64,000 nucleotides of DNA from contig CM075733.1 in NCBI GenBank assembly GCA_037974335.1, forward strand, positions 39,955,959-40,019,958, written 5' to 3'. The notes under the pieces are model-generated. The model made no database searches. It had not been told where the DNA came from and was given only the letters and a program-made list of their open reading frames with translations. The stretch comes from Prionace glauca (Eukaryota > Chordata > Chondrichthyes > Carcharhiniformes > Carcharhinidae). Shown one piece after another: positions 33,760 through 44,932 of the stretch. Position numbers and translations under genes: made by a program. Numbering within the stretch: position 1 is the first letter of the stretch; every line of letters starts with the position of its first letter.

Positions 33760-34757
33760 CTGCAGGAAACAAAATACTTTTAGTGAAATTGGTAGTTCTG
33801 TGGAAAGACAATTATACCAGAGCCAAGGATCTATCCAGTTTTGGATGATAAGAATCATTATATTTTTTGTTTCATAAGAATTTGTAGCAATGTCAATGAG
33901 TAAACCTTTTACAAACAGCTCTTGTGAATGTTTTCTGGATGAGATTTTAATTCTCTTTGAAACAGACAGAAGAAGTAATAGCATAGATTATTTGATTTAT
34001 GCTATTTTCATACTGACAGTAACCTAATTATTTTTATTGCTATAAATCTAGGGTAAACTGCTTGGCGTTAACACTCAAGTGTGGCAGAGGATGGGGACAG
34101 AATGGTAGTCAACTGATTTGTTTTGTCTTTATCCATTGGTTATCTATGATTGACTCTAGATTGGTTGACCAGATGCCACAAGTAATATATTATGGCGCCA
34201 TTGTGAGAAGAGACACATTATTTGCTTGAATCACCAAAATAAAGTTTCATTTTTTCAAAAGGTATTTACTTCAAGCACTGTTTCCCAGCTACTGACTCCA
34301 TCTATTGCCCTGACAACAATTTGAAATTAAGTCAGTGTGTTGGCAACCTTGGTGCCATATTTGATTCCAAGATGAGCTTCCAATCTTATCTTTGTATCCA
34401 TCACATACTGCCAATTTCCACCTGCGTAACTTTGTCTGACTTTGCCTGTCTCGGCTCATCTGTTGCTGGAACCCTCATTCTTGTCTTCATCACCTCTAGA
34501 CTCGACGATTCTATTATATTCTTGGCTGGTCTCCCACATTCTACCCTCCAAAACTGAGATCATCCAAAACCCAGCTGTTACGACCCATTTCCCTATCATT
34601 CCTATGCTTACTGATTTACATGGGCTTCCGTCAAACAAGTTCTTGACTTGAAAATGCTTATCACTGTTTTTAAATCCTTGAATGGTCTTGTACCTCTCTA
34701 TCTGCAATCTCCTCCAGCCCACAACTGTCTGGAATATCTGTGTTCCTTTAATTCTGG

Positions 34758-34951
34758 TCACTTGTGAATTCAGTAAAAAGTCTGACAACACCAGGTTTTA
34801 GTCCAACCGATTTATTTGATAGTAAACTCACAAGCTTTCGAGGGGACTCCCTCTATCAAATAAATCGGTTGGACTAAAACCTGGTGTTGTCAGACTTTTT
34901 ACTGTGTTTTCCCCAGTCCAATGCCGGCACATCCACATCACTTGTGAATTC
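34758..34951. mobile_element. Penelope-derived foldback with perfect 50-bp arms
   Basis: Arms 34772-34821 and 34854-34903 are exact reverse complements with a 32-nt centre. The 50-bp arm sequence is identical to the outer part of the arms at 23258-23399. Direct repeats TCACTTGTGAATTC (34758-34771, 34938-34951) flank it. The head CCACATCA / TGATGTGGATGTGCCGGC is present to the right. Confidence 0.87.
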
Positions 34952-35277
34952 CCATGGCACGGTGACACAGTGGTTAGCACTGCTGTCTCACAGCACCAGG
35001 GACCTGGGTTTGATTCTCCTTGGATGATTGTGCAAACTGCGCACAAACATTCTCCCCGTGTCTGCGTGGGTTTCTTCTGGATGCTCTGGTTTCCTCCCAC
35101 ACTCCAATGCACAGGTTAGGTGGATTGCCCATGCTAAATTGAATCTTAGTGTTGGGAGATTAGTCGGGTAAATACATGGGGTTATGGGGATAGGGCCTGG
35201 GTGGGATTGTTGTCGGTGTAGGCTTGATAGGCTGAATGGCCTCCTTCTGCACTGTAGGGATTATATGATTCAATGAA
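34952..35277 (+). repeat. SINE A, near full length, subtype 1
   Basis: CCATGGCACGGTGACACAGT (tRNA-like head), GGTTTGATTCTC (B box), CATTCTCCCCGTGTCTGCGT, CCATGCTAAATTGAATC and TGCACTGTAGGGATTATATG. It sits immediately next to the foldback's right-hand direct repeat. Confidence 0.9.
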
Positions 35278-35463
35278 TCGTTCCACAATTGGTGGCTGCA
35301 CCTTCAGTTTAAGCTCGAGTTCTGGAATTTCCTCCCTGCACCTCTCTATTTTGCTTTCCTTCTGTAAGACAGTCCTTAAAATTTATCTGGCCATTTGACC
35401 TAATATTACCTGATGTGGGTCAGTGCCATACTTTGTTTTATAAGACTTGTGTGAAACTTCAGG

Positions 35464-35467
<4 letters not shown>

Positions 35468-35502
<35 letters not shown>
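35468..35502. repeat. TA dinucleotide microsatellite
   Basis: About 17 TA units directly upstream of a CR1-like LINE fragment. Confidence 0.95.
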
Positions 35503-35505
<3 letters not shown>

Positions 35506-35509
35506 GTTG

Positions 35510-36155
35510 GCCTTTATAGCGAGGGGGATAGAATATAAAAGTAGGGAGGTCTTGCTGCGACTGTACAGGGCACTGGTGAGGCCGTAGCTGGAGTACTGTG
35601 TGCAGTTTTGGTCGCCGCACTTGCGGAAGGATGTATTGGCCTTGGAGGGAGTGCAGAGAAGGTTCACGAGGCTAATACTGGACATGAGGGGGTTTAGCCT
35701 ATGAAGAAAGATTGAATAGACTGGGTCTGTACTCGTTGGAGTTTAGAAGGCTGAGGGGAGGAATCTTATAGAGATGTATAAGATAATGAAGGGGATAGGT
35801 AAGGTAGAGATAGAGAGATTCTTCCTGCTTAGAAAGGATAGCAGGACTAGGGGGCACAGCCTCAAGGTAAGGGGGGGGGGCAGTTTAGAACGGAGTTGAG
35901 GAGGAACTTCTTCACTCAAAGTGTGGTGAATCTCTGGAATTCTCTGCCCGTTGAAGTGGTGGGGGCTGCCTCGCCAAATATATTTAAGTCACGGGTAAAT
36001 AGGTTTCTGATAGACAAGGGAATTAAGGGTTATGGGGAGAGAGCGGGAAGTGGAACTGATCCACTTCAGATCAGCCATGATCTTATTGAATGGCGGGGCA
36101 GGCTTGAGGGACTGGATGGCTTACTCCTGCCCCTATTTCTTATATTCTTATATAA
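35510..36155 (+). mobile_element. CR1-like LINE, 3' fragment (family a)
   Basis: Codes in pieces for a CR1 C-terminus: GVFLRLYRALVRP-like, EEGLNRLGLYSLEF-like, and MRRNFFTQSVVNLWNSLPVE, with the ending TTAAGGGTTATGGGGAGAGA and GGCTTACTCCTGCCCCTATT. It is the same family as 7922-8385 and older than family b. Confidence 0.85.
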
Positions 36156-38134
36156 ATATATGTACACTTGTTGCATTAAAGTGAGCTTTTTCTGTTTAAA
36201 GAGTAGTTACTGCTAAGTCAATATGGTATACAAACCAACTCTTTTTATTCTGTTTTAGCCAGAAGGTGCCTAAATTTGGGCACAAATGCAACGTGGTTTT
36301 CTAAGTTCTTCTGTGACGTTCATCGTAATGGTTGCACTGAGGCAGAATACTGTCTATGCTACTCTTTGCACTTAAGTTAAATATACTACGTAAGAGTTTG
36401 CTGTTTTCAGGACAATAATGTTATTTTTCAACAAAAATTGCGAATTCAATTATGGTTCAGTAATATTACAGGAAAAATTGTTCTAACTTTTTAGCCTGCA
36501 TGACATAGCCTGATAATATTGTGCGTTTCATTGGTTTATAGAGATCACATAATGGTAGGCAAACTTATCTCCAATGTACACCCCAACAATGGAAAAGTTA
36601 CTGCTGTATTGATCATAAATAACAACTGTTACAAAGAATATATTTACGTTACACTTGAGTAAACTGTTTTGATTAGGCTTGCTGTTTCACAGGAACAGTT
36701 CCTTTGCATTTCTTACATTTAACCAAAGAGAAGGGACAAGCCTGGAAGCTAATGTACACAATGTTACTGTAATATGTTCATGCCAAATTCTATTTTAAAT
36801 GGAGAGATCAACTCACAAAAAGGGGGCATGCTGTGGATGGCATAAAAGCTTGGTGCAAGCAATTAAGAGTTAAAATGATCATAAATGCAGTTGCTGCCAC
36901 ATCATTTCTGACTTTTAAATGGTGAATTTGTGAAGCTAGCTCTTTAAAATATAATAATTGGACTTCACTGAGATTTAGTTTTGATTTGAACTGCAATTAC
37001 AGATAAATGATAAACCTGGAAACTGAATTTCAAATGATCAGCAACTGAATAGGGACAGATAGAAGTTCTGATGGGGAAGAGGTCAGGAGCTCTCTTTATT
37101 CCTCCCCTTCATTCTCAGCACATTGCTTTAATGTTGCTGTCTAAATTATCCATCTAATCGTTTTGAAAACCTGAAGCCAATGCACTTCCAGTGAAAGCAC
37201 GTCAGTGTGAAGTACTTTCATGATCCTTTTCATTACTTCACAGAAGAAGCACATACTTTCATGCAAAAGAAATTAAAAATCTGACATTAATACCGTAATG
37301 TTTTGCTGCTTTTGTGAAAGTAAAGCTTCTATCACTTTTAAGGGGGGAAAGATGAAAGGCAAAAACATCAAAGGGAAATGTTCTCAATAATAACACTGAC
37401 TAATGATTTCCAGTCAACCATTCTGGTCAGATTTTGTTTGCATTTGATTGAGTAATAAACTGACATCAGAGGCTGCAGGTGGATCAGCGAGACCTTGCAC
37501 ACTGGGTTGTCACTAGTGTCTATTTGATGAGCAAAAACTATGGGTGTAATTTACCCAATAAAAAATGACAAGATGTCATTTTTGGTGAGAAAATCACAGC
37601 AATTCCCTGCTGGCCCCAGGCCACAATTTTCAGGCACTTAGAAGATTTTTTTTTCATTTGAAATGGGCTACGCTTGAGACGCAAAACATCTGATTCACCC
37701 ACCCCAAGGGTCATCTGAGCACATCAACGAAGGGGGCATGATATTTAAACGGTTCCACAGCATTTGCTCTCATTGAATCCAGGAGGAAACCAATTCCTCG
37801 ATTTACGGAAAAGGCCCTCACCCATATGCTGTATGCCCTAGAGGAGAGGCAGGCTACAATATACCATTGGGCTGGCAGGTGGATCTCTGGCAAGATAATG
37901 AGTCATACCTGGGAGATGATAGGGTGCAACACTGGCAACTGCCAGTGGCCTGCACAAGGGGACGGGTTTGTAATTCAGAAAAAAAGATGAATGACCTAGT
38001 CCAATCGGCCAGAGTAAGAACTCCCTGTCTCCTCTCTGTACTCCATCACTCCCCTATTGTCACCTCGATCCCACTGCTGTCACCTTGCAGTGCCCCAGCA
38101 CCTAACCTCCCACAATCATCCAAGACTGCGAAGA

Positions 38135-38463
38135 TCTAGTGGTATTATCGCTAAACTATTAATCCAAACACTCCGCTAATATTCTGGAGACCTAGGTTCG
38201 AATGCTGCCATGGCAGATAGTGGGAACTGAATTCAATAAAACATATCTGGAACTAAGAATCTATTGATGACCATAAAACCATTGTCGATTGCCGGGAAAA
38301 CCCATCTGGTTCACTAATGTCCTTTAGGGAAGGAAATCTGCCATCCTTACCTGGTTTGACCTACATATGACTCCAGAGCCATAGCAATGTGGTTAATTCT
38401 CAATTGCTCTCCAAGGACAACTAGAGATGGGCAATAAACGCTGAGCAGCCTGTGACGCCCACT
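38135..38463 (+). repeat. SINE B, near full length
   Basis: The tRNA-like head GTGGTATTATCGCTAAACTA and TAGGTTCGAATGCTGCC (B-box-like) are followed by ACCATTGTCGATTGCCGGG, CTTTAGGGAAGGAAATCTGC, GACTCCAGAGCCATAGCAAT, and the tail GAGATGGGCAATAAACGCTG. It is the best copy of this family here. Confidence 0.82.
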
Positions 38464-39184
38464 TAGACTTGCCCTTAGCCTCCCATCTGGTTTTGCCCTC
38501 CCTTATGCTCTCTAACACTGGTGGTTTTGTCAGGGGGTGAGATGCTTACACATCGTCAATGGGCAGGGTAAACTGGATGGCGATGACCCCCTTGGGAATA
38601 ATGGTTCCTGAATGGCAGGCATAGGGGTCTGACATAGATGCCTCTTGATGCTGTGCAACCAAGCGTTGAACCCTGAATCTTCCTTGACATTGAGACTGTA
38701 GACGCTGATATTGTTAAGGGTGCCTCTTGATGGCAAATTAGTTTGATGAGAATGAGTCTCAGGAATGTTAGAGGATACAATCTAATGGCACCCATCTCAC
38801 TCAGGCTGCATCATTCCAAGATCTCATTGCTATCATTGCCTCTATACTGAAGACTCCAGGACAGCTCCTCCAGAGTTGTGCCCCTCCCTAGCCTGTATTT
38901 ATAACTCCTTCCTCCCTCTCAGGAGTTATGGCACCTGGTTTCCATTTTTAAAGAGCAGTAGCAATTTGCACTGGCTGAAGATGCGAAATTAACTATGGTA
39001 ATAGATTCAAATTCATGTAAATCATGTTCGCACCCTTCCTGAGTGTGAAATTGATCACGTCATTGAGAAGGGCCTGGGAAGATCACGATTGAAAGCTCGC
39101 TGGCACAAATCCCGTTTTTGGTCTCTTGTGAGATTTGGCAGCGATGTTGAGGGTGGTCACTAAATCCCTGCCCCATCACTCAGA

Positions 39185-39715
39185 AACAAAAGAACAAAGA
39201 ACAAAGAAAATTACAGCACATGAAAGGCCCTTCGGCCCTCCAAACCTGCACCGACCATTATGCCTGCTGAACTAAAACCCCCTACCCTTCTGGGGACCAT
39301 ATCCCACAATTCCCTTCCTATTCATGTATTTGTCAAGATGCCCCTTAAAAGTCACTATTGTATCTGCTTCCATTACCTCCCCCAGCAGCGAGTTCCAGGC
39401 CCCCACCAGTCTCTGTGTTAAAAAACTTGCCATGTACATCTCCTTTAAACCTTGCCCATCGCACCTTAAACCTATGTCCCCTCATAATTAACTCTTCCAC
39501 CCTCGGAAAAAGCTTCTGACTATCCACTGTCCACGCCCCTCGTAATCCTGTAGACTTCTATCAGGTCTCCCCTCAACCTCCTTCATTCTAGTGCGAACAA
39601 ACCAAGTTTCTCCAACCTCTCCTCATAGCTAATGCCCTCCATACCAGGCAACATGCTGGTAAATCTCTTCTGTATGTTCTCCAAAGCCTCCACATCTTTC
39701 TGGTAGTGTGGCGAC
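39185..39715 (-). mobile_element. CR1-like LINE, 3' fragment (family d)
   Basis: From AACAAAGAACAAAGAAAATT (tail on plus) through the coding part: AACCTATGTCCCCTCATAAT and TATCAGGTCTCCCCTCAACC are the antisense of CR1 RGHRF and RGDLI segments. The pieces HRFKVRWARFKGDVHGKFFN are in one frame. Confidence 0.8.
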
Positions 39716-40323
39716 TGGAGTTCTTATAAACACATGCTTTGTAATAAGATTGCTGCATAACAGCAAAACTCTAGTAATAAAAAATGAGTGGGTGAGTTTT
39801 TAGCCCCTGTGACATTGGTTGTGTTTCATTTCTCTCTCTGTAAAAAGGTCCAAATTACCCCCTTCCTTTAATTATACATCTGTTTTTCAAGTATGTTCTG
39901 GATCTGATAACTGGGCCATACTAAACCCAGATTCCTTTGCGAAGAGTTATTAAAAACAAGTAGACCCTTATGTAACCATGGGAAAGTTTTTAACAGTTTC
40001 TTTCTGTACTGATAAGAGCTGCGTCACTAAGCAACAGTATTTCCACACAGCCTGAAGCAGCCTTGACAGTATGATAACCGCAACTTAACTCTGATTAGAT
40101 ACTTTCAGTTTAAAATATGGGACAACATTAGTTACAGAGAAAGACCGCTTGTGGTGAAAAGCACCCTAACTAGAGGCACTGCTGCCTCAAATCAATTTCT
40201 TTGTGTGACTGAAAATGTACACAAAAGAATGCTGGAATTGCTCTGCAGTTATTCCAAGCTACCAAAAGATCACATAATGTCAATTCTTCAAGGGACAGAA
40301 GCAATTTTTGGACAGTTACTTAC

Positions 40324-40713
40324 TGATAGGTTGGACATTGATTAAAACTTTAGTAGATTTATTGGTGTGCCTGGCAATGAACTCTCCTGTAACTGTTTTC
40401 TCATGCTCAGTGGCTCGACAATGGTATTTGCCGCTGTCCTCCAGCTGAACATGGTAGATTTTCAGCAGGTAGGTTGTATCTGTCTCCTTTGTAAACCTCA
40501 CGTATCCCAGATGATCTCTAGCTGTGTATTCAGCCTTGACTGTCGGTACAGCATTGCGGCCAATGTTGGCAATTGGCGTGCCATTAAAAATCCACAGCAC
40601 AGAGAAATATCGGTCCTGTATGTTTTGAGCCTCAATGGCGCATCTTAATTCCATGGTGTCTCCAGCTGTGAAAACTCTCCTTTCATTCTCCAGCTGAACA
40701 TTGAAGCTCTTAT
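40324..40713 (-). CDS. IGSF3: IGSF3 exon encoding Ig V-type domain 3
   Basis: This exon is 390 nt (130 codons), phase 1 at both ends. The acceptor is TTCTGTTACAG and the donor is A|GTAAGT. The first codon, split with the domain-2 exon, gives Asp, so the junction reads KAT-DKSFNVQLE, parallel to human TDKEFTVRLE. Core residues are Cys25, Trp41 and Cys99 within DSGKYHC. The segment EAQNIQDRYFSV is nearly the human EAQNVPDRYFAV, and EKTVTGEF is identical to human. Like human domain 3, this one lacks the EWI motif, having TEHEKTVTGEF where the others have EWI or EWL. N-glycosylation sequons are visible at NGT and NKS. The exon start lies upstream of the only internal Met, so an ATG-based reading misses about 20 residues. 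Confidence 0.93.
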
Positions 40714-40929
40714 CTGTAACAGAACGTGGATATGCGGATAATATTAGAGCATGGGAATTCAGCAGTGAAGAATTGCAACCAAAACATGGTTTGTCACTTC
40801 CTGGACTGTCTCAGATTGTTCCCCATATCTGCATACTGCAGTTTGTCCTCCAAAACCTCTCTGCCCCCCATCAAAAGGTTCTGACTATTGCTGGGATATT
40901 ACACCTGCTCTCCAGTGTAGCACTGTGTA

Positions 40930-41462
40930 GAGTCAGAGACACAATGGCACAGAAGGAGGCCATTCAGTCCATTGAGTCCATGTCAGCTCTCCAATAGAGC
41001 AATCCACTCAGTCCATTCCTTCAAATGTCTACCCAATTTCCTTGTGAAGTCATTGATAGTCTCCTCTTCCATCAGCCTTGTAGGCATCAAGTTCCAAATA
41101 ATTACACTTGCTCCATAACAAAGATCCTCTTCACATCACATGCACCCCCCCCCCCCCCCAACCTCCGGATCTCTTGCACAAAACCTTACATCAGTGTCCA
41201 TTTATCCTTGTACCATCAGCTAGTCAGAACAGGTTTTGTTGTCTTATCCAACCTGTCATAGTCCTGTACACCTCTATCATTTTCCTGTGCCCCAAGGCGA
41301 ACAATCCCAGTTTTTCCCACCTGACGTTGTCGCTAACATCCCAGGAATCATGCTGGTAAATCACCTCCTTTCTAAAGTGGGATGACCAGAAATGGAGGCA
41401 ATACTCCAGTTGTGGCCTAACAAAAGCTTTATGAATGTTCCGCATGTCTTCTCTGCAGCACT
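40930..41462 (-). mobile_element. Old CR1-like LINE fragment
   Basis: The minus strand contains KAFVRPQLEYCLHFWSSHFRKE and RWEKLGLFALGHRKMIEVYRTM in frame near 41230-41440, then an eroded tail down to 40930 (GGCACAGAAGGAGGCCATTC). It includes a C-run of about 18 (41141-41158). The family b LINE begins 11 bp to the right, so the two are head-to-tail. Confidence 0.75.
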
Positions 41463-41472
41463 TCTATTTTTT

Positions 41473-43150
41473 ATGAACATAGAACATTACAGCGCAGAAC
41501 AGGCCCTTCGGCCCACGATGTTGCGCCGACCAGTTACAAAACAATGACCCACTAGCCTAAACCAATCCCTTTTCATCCATAAACCTATCCACAGATCTCT
41601 TAAACGCCCCCAAACTAGGTGCATTTACAACTGCAGCTGGCAGGGCATTCCAGTCCCTCACCACCCTCTGGGTAAAGAACCTACCCCTGACATCTGTCCT
41701 ATAACTACCCCCCCTTAATTTAAAATCGTGCCCCCTCGTGCTAGCTTTCTCCATCCTAGGAAAAAGGCTATCACTATCTACTCTGTCTAAACCTCTAATC
41801 ATCTTATATGTTTCAATGAGATCCCCTCTTAGCCGCCTTCTTTCCAACGAAAACAACCCCAAATCTCTCAGTCTCTCCTCATAGGATCTCCTCTCCATAC
41901 CAGGCAACATCCTGGTAAACCTCCTCTGCACCCTCTCCAAAGCCTCTACATCCTTCCTGTAATGCGGGGACCAGAACTGCACACAAAACTCCAAGTGTGG
42001 CCGCACCAGAGTTGTGTACAGTTGCATCATGACGCTGCGACTCCTAAATTCAATCCCCCTACCAATAAACGCCAAGACACCGTATGTCTTCTTAACAACC
42101 TTATCTACTTGATTCCCAACTTTCAGGGATCTATGTACACATACACCTAGATCCCTCTGCTCCTCCACACTATTCAAAGTCCTCCCGTTAGCCCTATACT
42201 CAACACATCTGTTACTCCTACTGAAATAAATTACCTCACACTTCTCCACATTAAACTCCATCCGCCACCTCTCAGCCCAGCTCTGCAACCTTTCTAAGTC
42301 ATCCTGCAAGCTATGACACCCTTCCTCACAATCTACCACACCTCCGACTTTGGTGTCATCAGCAAATTTACTAATCCACCCAACTATACCCTCATCCAGA
42401 TCATTAATAAAAATTACAAACAGCAGTGGCCCCAAAACAGATCCCTGAGGCACACCACTTGTAACCGAACTCCATGACGAATATTTCCCATCAACCACCA
42501 CTCTCTGTCTCCTATCTGCTAGCCAATTCCTGATCCAATTACCTAGATCACCCCCAATCCCATACATCTGCATTTTCTGCAGAAGCCTACCATGGTGAAC
42601 CTTATCAAATGCCTTGCTAAAATCCATATACACCACATCAACTGCCTTACCCCTATCCACCTCTTTGGTCACTTTCTCAAAGAACTCGATAAGGTTAGTA
42701 AGGCATGACCTACCCGCTACAAAACCATGCTGACTGTCTCTAATCAACTCATTACTTTCCAAATAACTATAAATCCTGTCTCTAATAATCCTTTCCAAAA
42801 CCTTACCCACCACAGAAGTAAGACTCACCGGTCTATAATTCCCAGGGAAGTCCCTTCTCCCCTTCTTAAACAATGGGACAACATTTGCTGTCCTCCAATC
42901 TTCTGGTACTATACCAGAGACTAACGACGACCTGAAGATCAGAGCCAGAGGCTCCGCAATCACCCCTCTTGCCTCCCAAAGAATCCTAGGGTAAATCCCA
43001 TCTGGACCAGGGGACTTATCTATTTTCAATCCCTCTAAAATATCCAGCACATCCCCCGTATCAACTGCAATACTATCTATTTCACACCCCTGCACCCCAG
43101 TGTCCTCCTCAGCTACCTTCCTGTCCCCTTGCGTGAACACCGAAGAGAAA
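41473..43150 (-). mobile_element. CR1-clade LINE with long open reverse transcriptase frame (family b)
   Basis: A frame of 539 codons (43176-41557) covers the whole reverse transcriptase: KSPGPDGIYPRIL, NYRPVSLTSVVGKVLERI, SQHGFVAGRSCLTNLIEFF, VVYMDFSKAFDKVHH (first catalytic Asp), SGVPQGSVLGPLLFVIFIND, KFADDTK (catalytic Asp pair), then the CR1-type C-terminus to FKRSVDRFMDEKGL. The 3' tail is GAAGGGCCTGTTCTGCGCTG and TAATGTTCTATGTTC. The 5' end is truncated near 43150, after SSVFTQ; the endonuclease domain is missing, so the copy cannot move by itself. The frame being uninterrupted argues for a recent insertion. It lies sense to IGSF3. Confidence 0.92.
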
Positions 43151-44533
43151 GTACAAGATCCCATTTGCATTGCCATTGGGATGGCCGGTTGAATCAGCCA
43201 AACAGCAAGTGTGAACTAACAGGCCTGAGCTTTTCCAATTAGCAGATGGCTTGATGCAGGCAAGAACTGCATGGTGCCTGCACACAGGGGTGATTGGTGG
43301 GACCGCCCTCTGAACATCACAGGTGGCTGCCAACCCTCTGCAGCGGCACCAGGAAATGTGGACATGACTGATGAAGCCAGGGACCTTGCAGCCTACATGA
43401 GATAGGCACAAATATATTTTTAAAAAGACAGTACTGAGTGCTCCAGGAAAACCGATGGGACTGCAGGAACTGCCTGTCCTGCTTGTGACCCCTGTCTCTT
43501 TTGCTTTAACAAAATGACTCAGCATCCCCACCCACTTTTCCCCTCCGCCCTCCTCCTGTAGCCCCTAGGAGGCTGCATCCATTTAGCCTCCTAAAACAAC
43601 TGGAAGTCAGTTCATCCACTTACATACACACCAACCAGCCAGTGTCACTGAAACAGCAATGAAATACAGAACCCTTCCCTGAGCTGTTGAATGGGAGTGT
43701 CTCTCAATAATTGAATACAGTTAAAAGTGACTGCCAAATTGGCAACTGCGCTACCATCTCAACCAAGGATTTGTTTAAGTAACTGAACTGGATTCATCCT
43801 CCAATATTTCTTCTCCAGCCTCTTACTTAGCCTCTGCTTGGCATCAATGGCCACCACAGTCTGAATTTCAGAACACACAACAATCAGGAGATAACCATCC
43901 ATTGCTGCTCTGAAACCCTTACTTTGACCTGCTAGCTTTGCCCTTTTCACAACTTATATTATATGCTAATAACACACTGGGCTGGAGTTTTTGGATGCTA
44001 GGGTGTTCTGCCCTGACAACTAAAGTGTCAATGCTGCAGCCATTTAAATATTCAGTGGGGCACAAATTGACTAAAGTCAAGATTTCTGTCCCCATCTGAG
44101 AGGGGAAGTGTCACTTTAGGGAATAGTCCCAATATATTCCCAACAATGTTGGGTATGAGTGGTGGCCTGCAGCCAATCCCTGAAAAAGAGGAGCTAACAG
44201 AAGCCTGGCTGAAGATATATTTGGCATATTGGCGAGGTCCAGATAGAGGTATAAGTGGAATGGGAGGCTGGGCTTGACAACTTGGGGTGGCAGGGAGGAG
44301 AAAGTGTGAAAGCGGTTGCCTTTGATGGGTACGAGGGTCTCCAGAGGGAGGTACAACTCCTTCTCCCTTGCCCGACACAAGCCAGCTTAGTTAAAGCTGC
44401 CACTCAGATCAAGGCCAGCCAGGTAGGTAGGCAGACCACATGCTGGTGGAGGAGGATAAAATTCTGTCCATTATTCTCTATGCATTAGTTTAATAGCTAT
44501 ACTGGTCACTACCTTCGAGTGGTATCTACTTAC

Positions 44534-44932
44534 CAGTAGCTTTTATATTCACCATTGTTTTATCAGTGCGTTTGGTAGCTATGGTGTACCAAGACCTGTC
44601 TGGATCTTGGATCCATTCTCTAGCCTCACAATAGAACTCTCCCTGATCAGATGCTTGAAGTTGGTAGATGGTGAGTTTGAATGAGGTCACCCCAATCTTA
44701 TCCAGTCGTACATCTCCCGATGCCTGTCTCTGCTTAAATGACTCTCCAGAACGTAGGATGAAATCTCGTGTTAGAGCGATGACCTTGAGATTCTGATCTC
44801 CCTTCTGTAGGTACCATGCGACAGCCACGTGCGTGTGCTGGAACGTTTGCTTGGATACTTCACAGACCAGTTCCAGGGAGTCACCTTCAACTTTATTCAG
44901 GGTCTGTGGTACCGATACTGCACTCAGTGTGT
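44534..44932 (-). CDS. IGSF3: IGSF3 exon encoding Ig V-type domain 2
   Basis: This exon is 399 nt (133 codons) and encodes one V-type Ig domain of a type I membrane glycoprotein of the EWI family, whose members associate laterally with tetraspanins. Counted from the split first codon, the core residues are Cys24 (strand B), Trp40 (strand C) and Cys102 (strand F, in DQGEFYC), followed by the family hallmark EWI at 106-108. Long stretches resemble remembered human IGSF3 domain 2, such as SDQGEFYCEA and EWIQDPD. The donor is G|GTAAGT. Two AGs 9 nt apart could serve as acceptor after the CT-rich tract. I chose the inner one (AG ending at 44933) because it gives phase 1 like the other exons and a split Asp, as in the human VIPD-S-L junction. 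The outer AG would add three residues (VIS). The preceding exon (domain 1) is not in the window. Identity as IGSF3 rests on alignment from memory, but domain order in all five exons agrees. Confidence 0.93.

Larger units (their letters stand above)
34309..35390 (+). mobile_element. L2-type LINE with foldback and SINE insertions
   Basis: 34309-34757 reads in pieces as LGAIFDSKMSFQSY, SVAGTLILVFITSRLD, LAGLPHSTLQN and VFKSLNGLVPLYLQ, the C-terminal region of an L2-type reverse transcriptase. It is interrupted by a Penelope foldback (34772-34937) and a SINE A (34952-35277). The LINE appears to resume at 35280 with the end of the protein and tail (TTGGTGGCTGCACCTTCAGT, CTGGAATTTCCTCCCTGCAC). It is degraded. 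Confidence 0.7.
33760..40323 (-). other. IGSF3 intron between domains 3 and 4 (6.6 kb)
   Basis: This intron holds an L2-type LINE interrupted by a foldback insertion and a SINE (34309-35390), a TA microsatellite, two CR1-like LINE fragments and a SINE B copy (38135-38463). I see no gene or recognisable repeat in 33760-34300, 36170-38130, 38465-39185 or 39720-40323. Parts of 37540-37745 and 39000-39130 have the style of the GC-rich repeats but are too degraded to assign. Confidence 0.85.
40714..44533 (-). other. IGSF3 intron between domains 2 and 3 (3.8 kb)
   Basis: This intron contains an old CR1-like fragment (about 40930-41462) and next to it a much better preserved CR1-like LINE (41473-43150), both on the minus strand and so in the same orientation as the gene. 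I see nothing recognisable in 43150-44533. Confidence 0.87.

Noticed and set aside
41962-42150. Plus-strand ORF inside the CR1-like LINE
   Set aside because: Antisense shadow of the reverse transcriptase frame; the same shadow appears at 51688-51876.
150-44932. Assignment of the Ig exons to PTGFRN, IGSF8 or CD101
   Set aside because: These relatives share the EWI motif, but the specific stretches (EWIQDPD, QNIQDRYFSV, GFSVTAITRTP, HVEEWLLNPN) and the order of motif variants match IGSF3.
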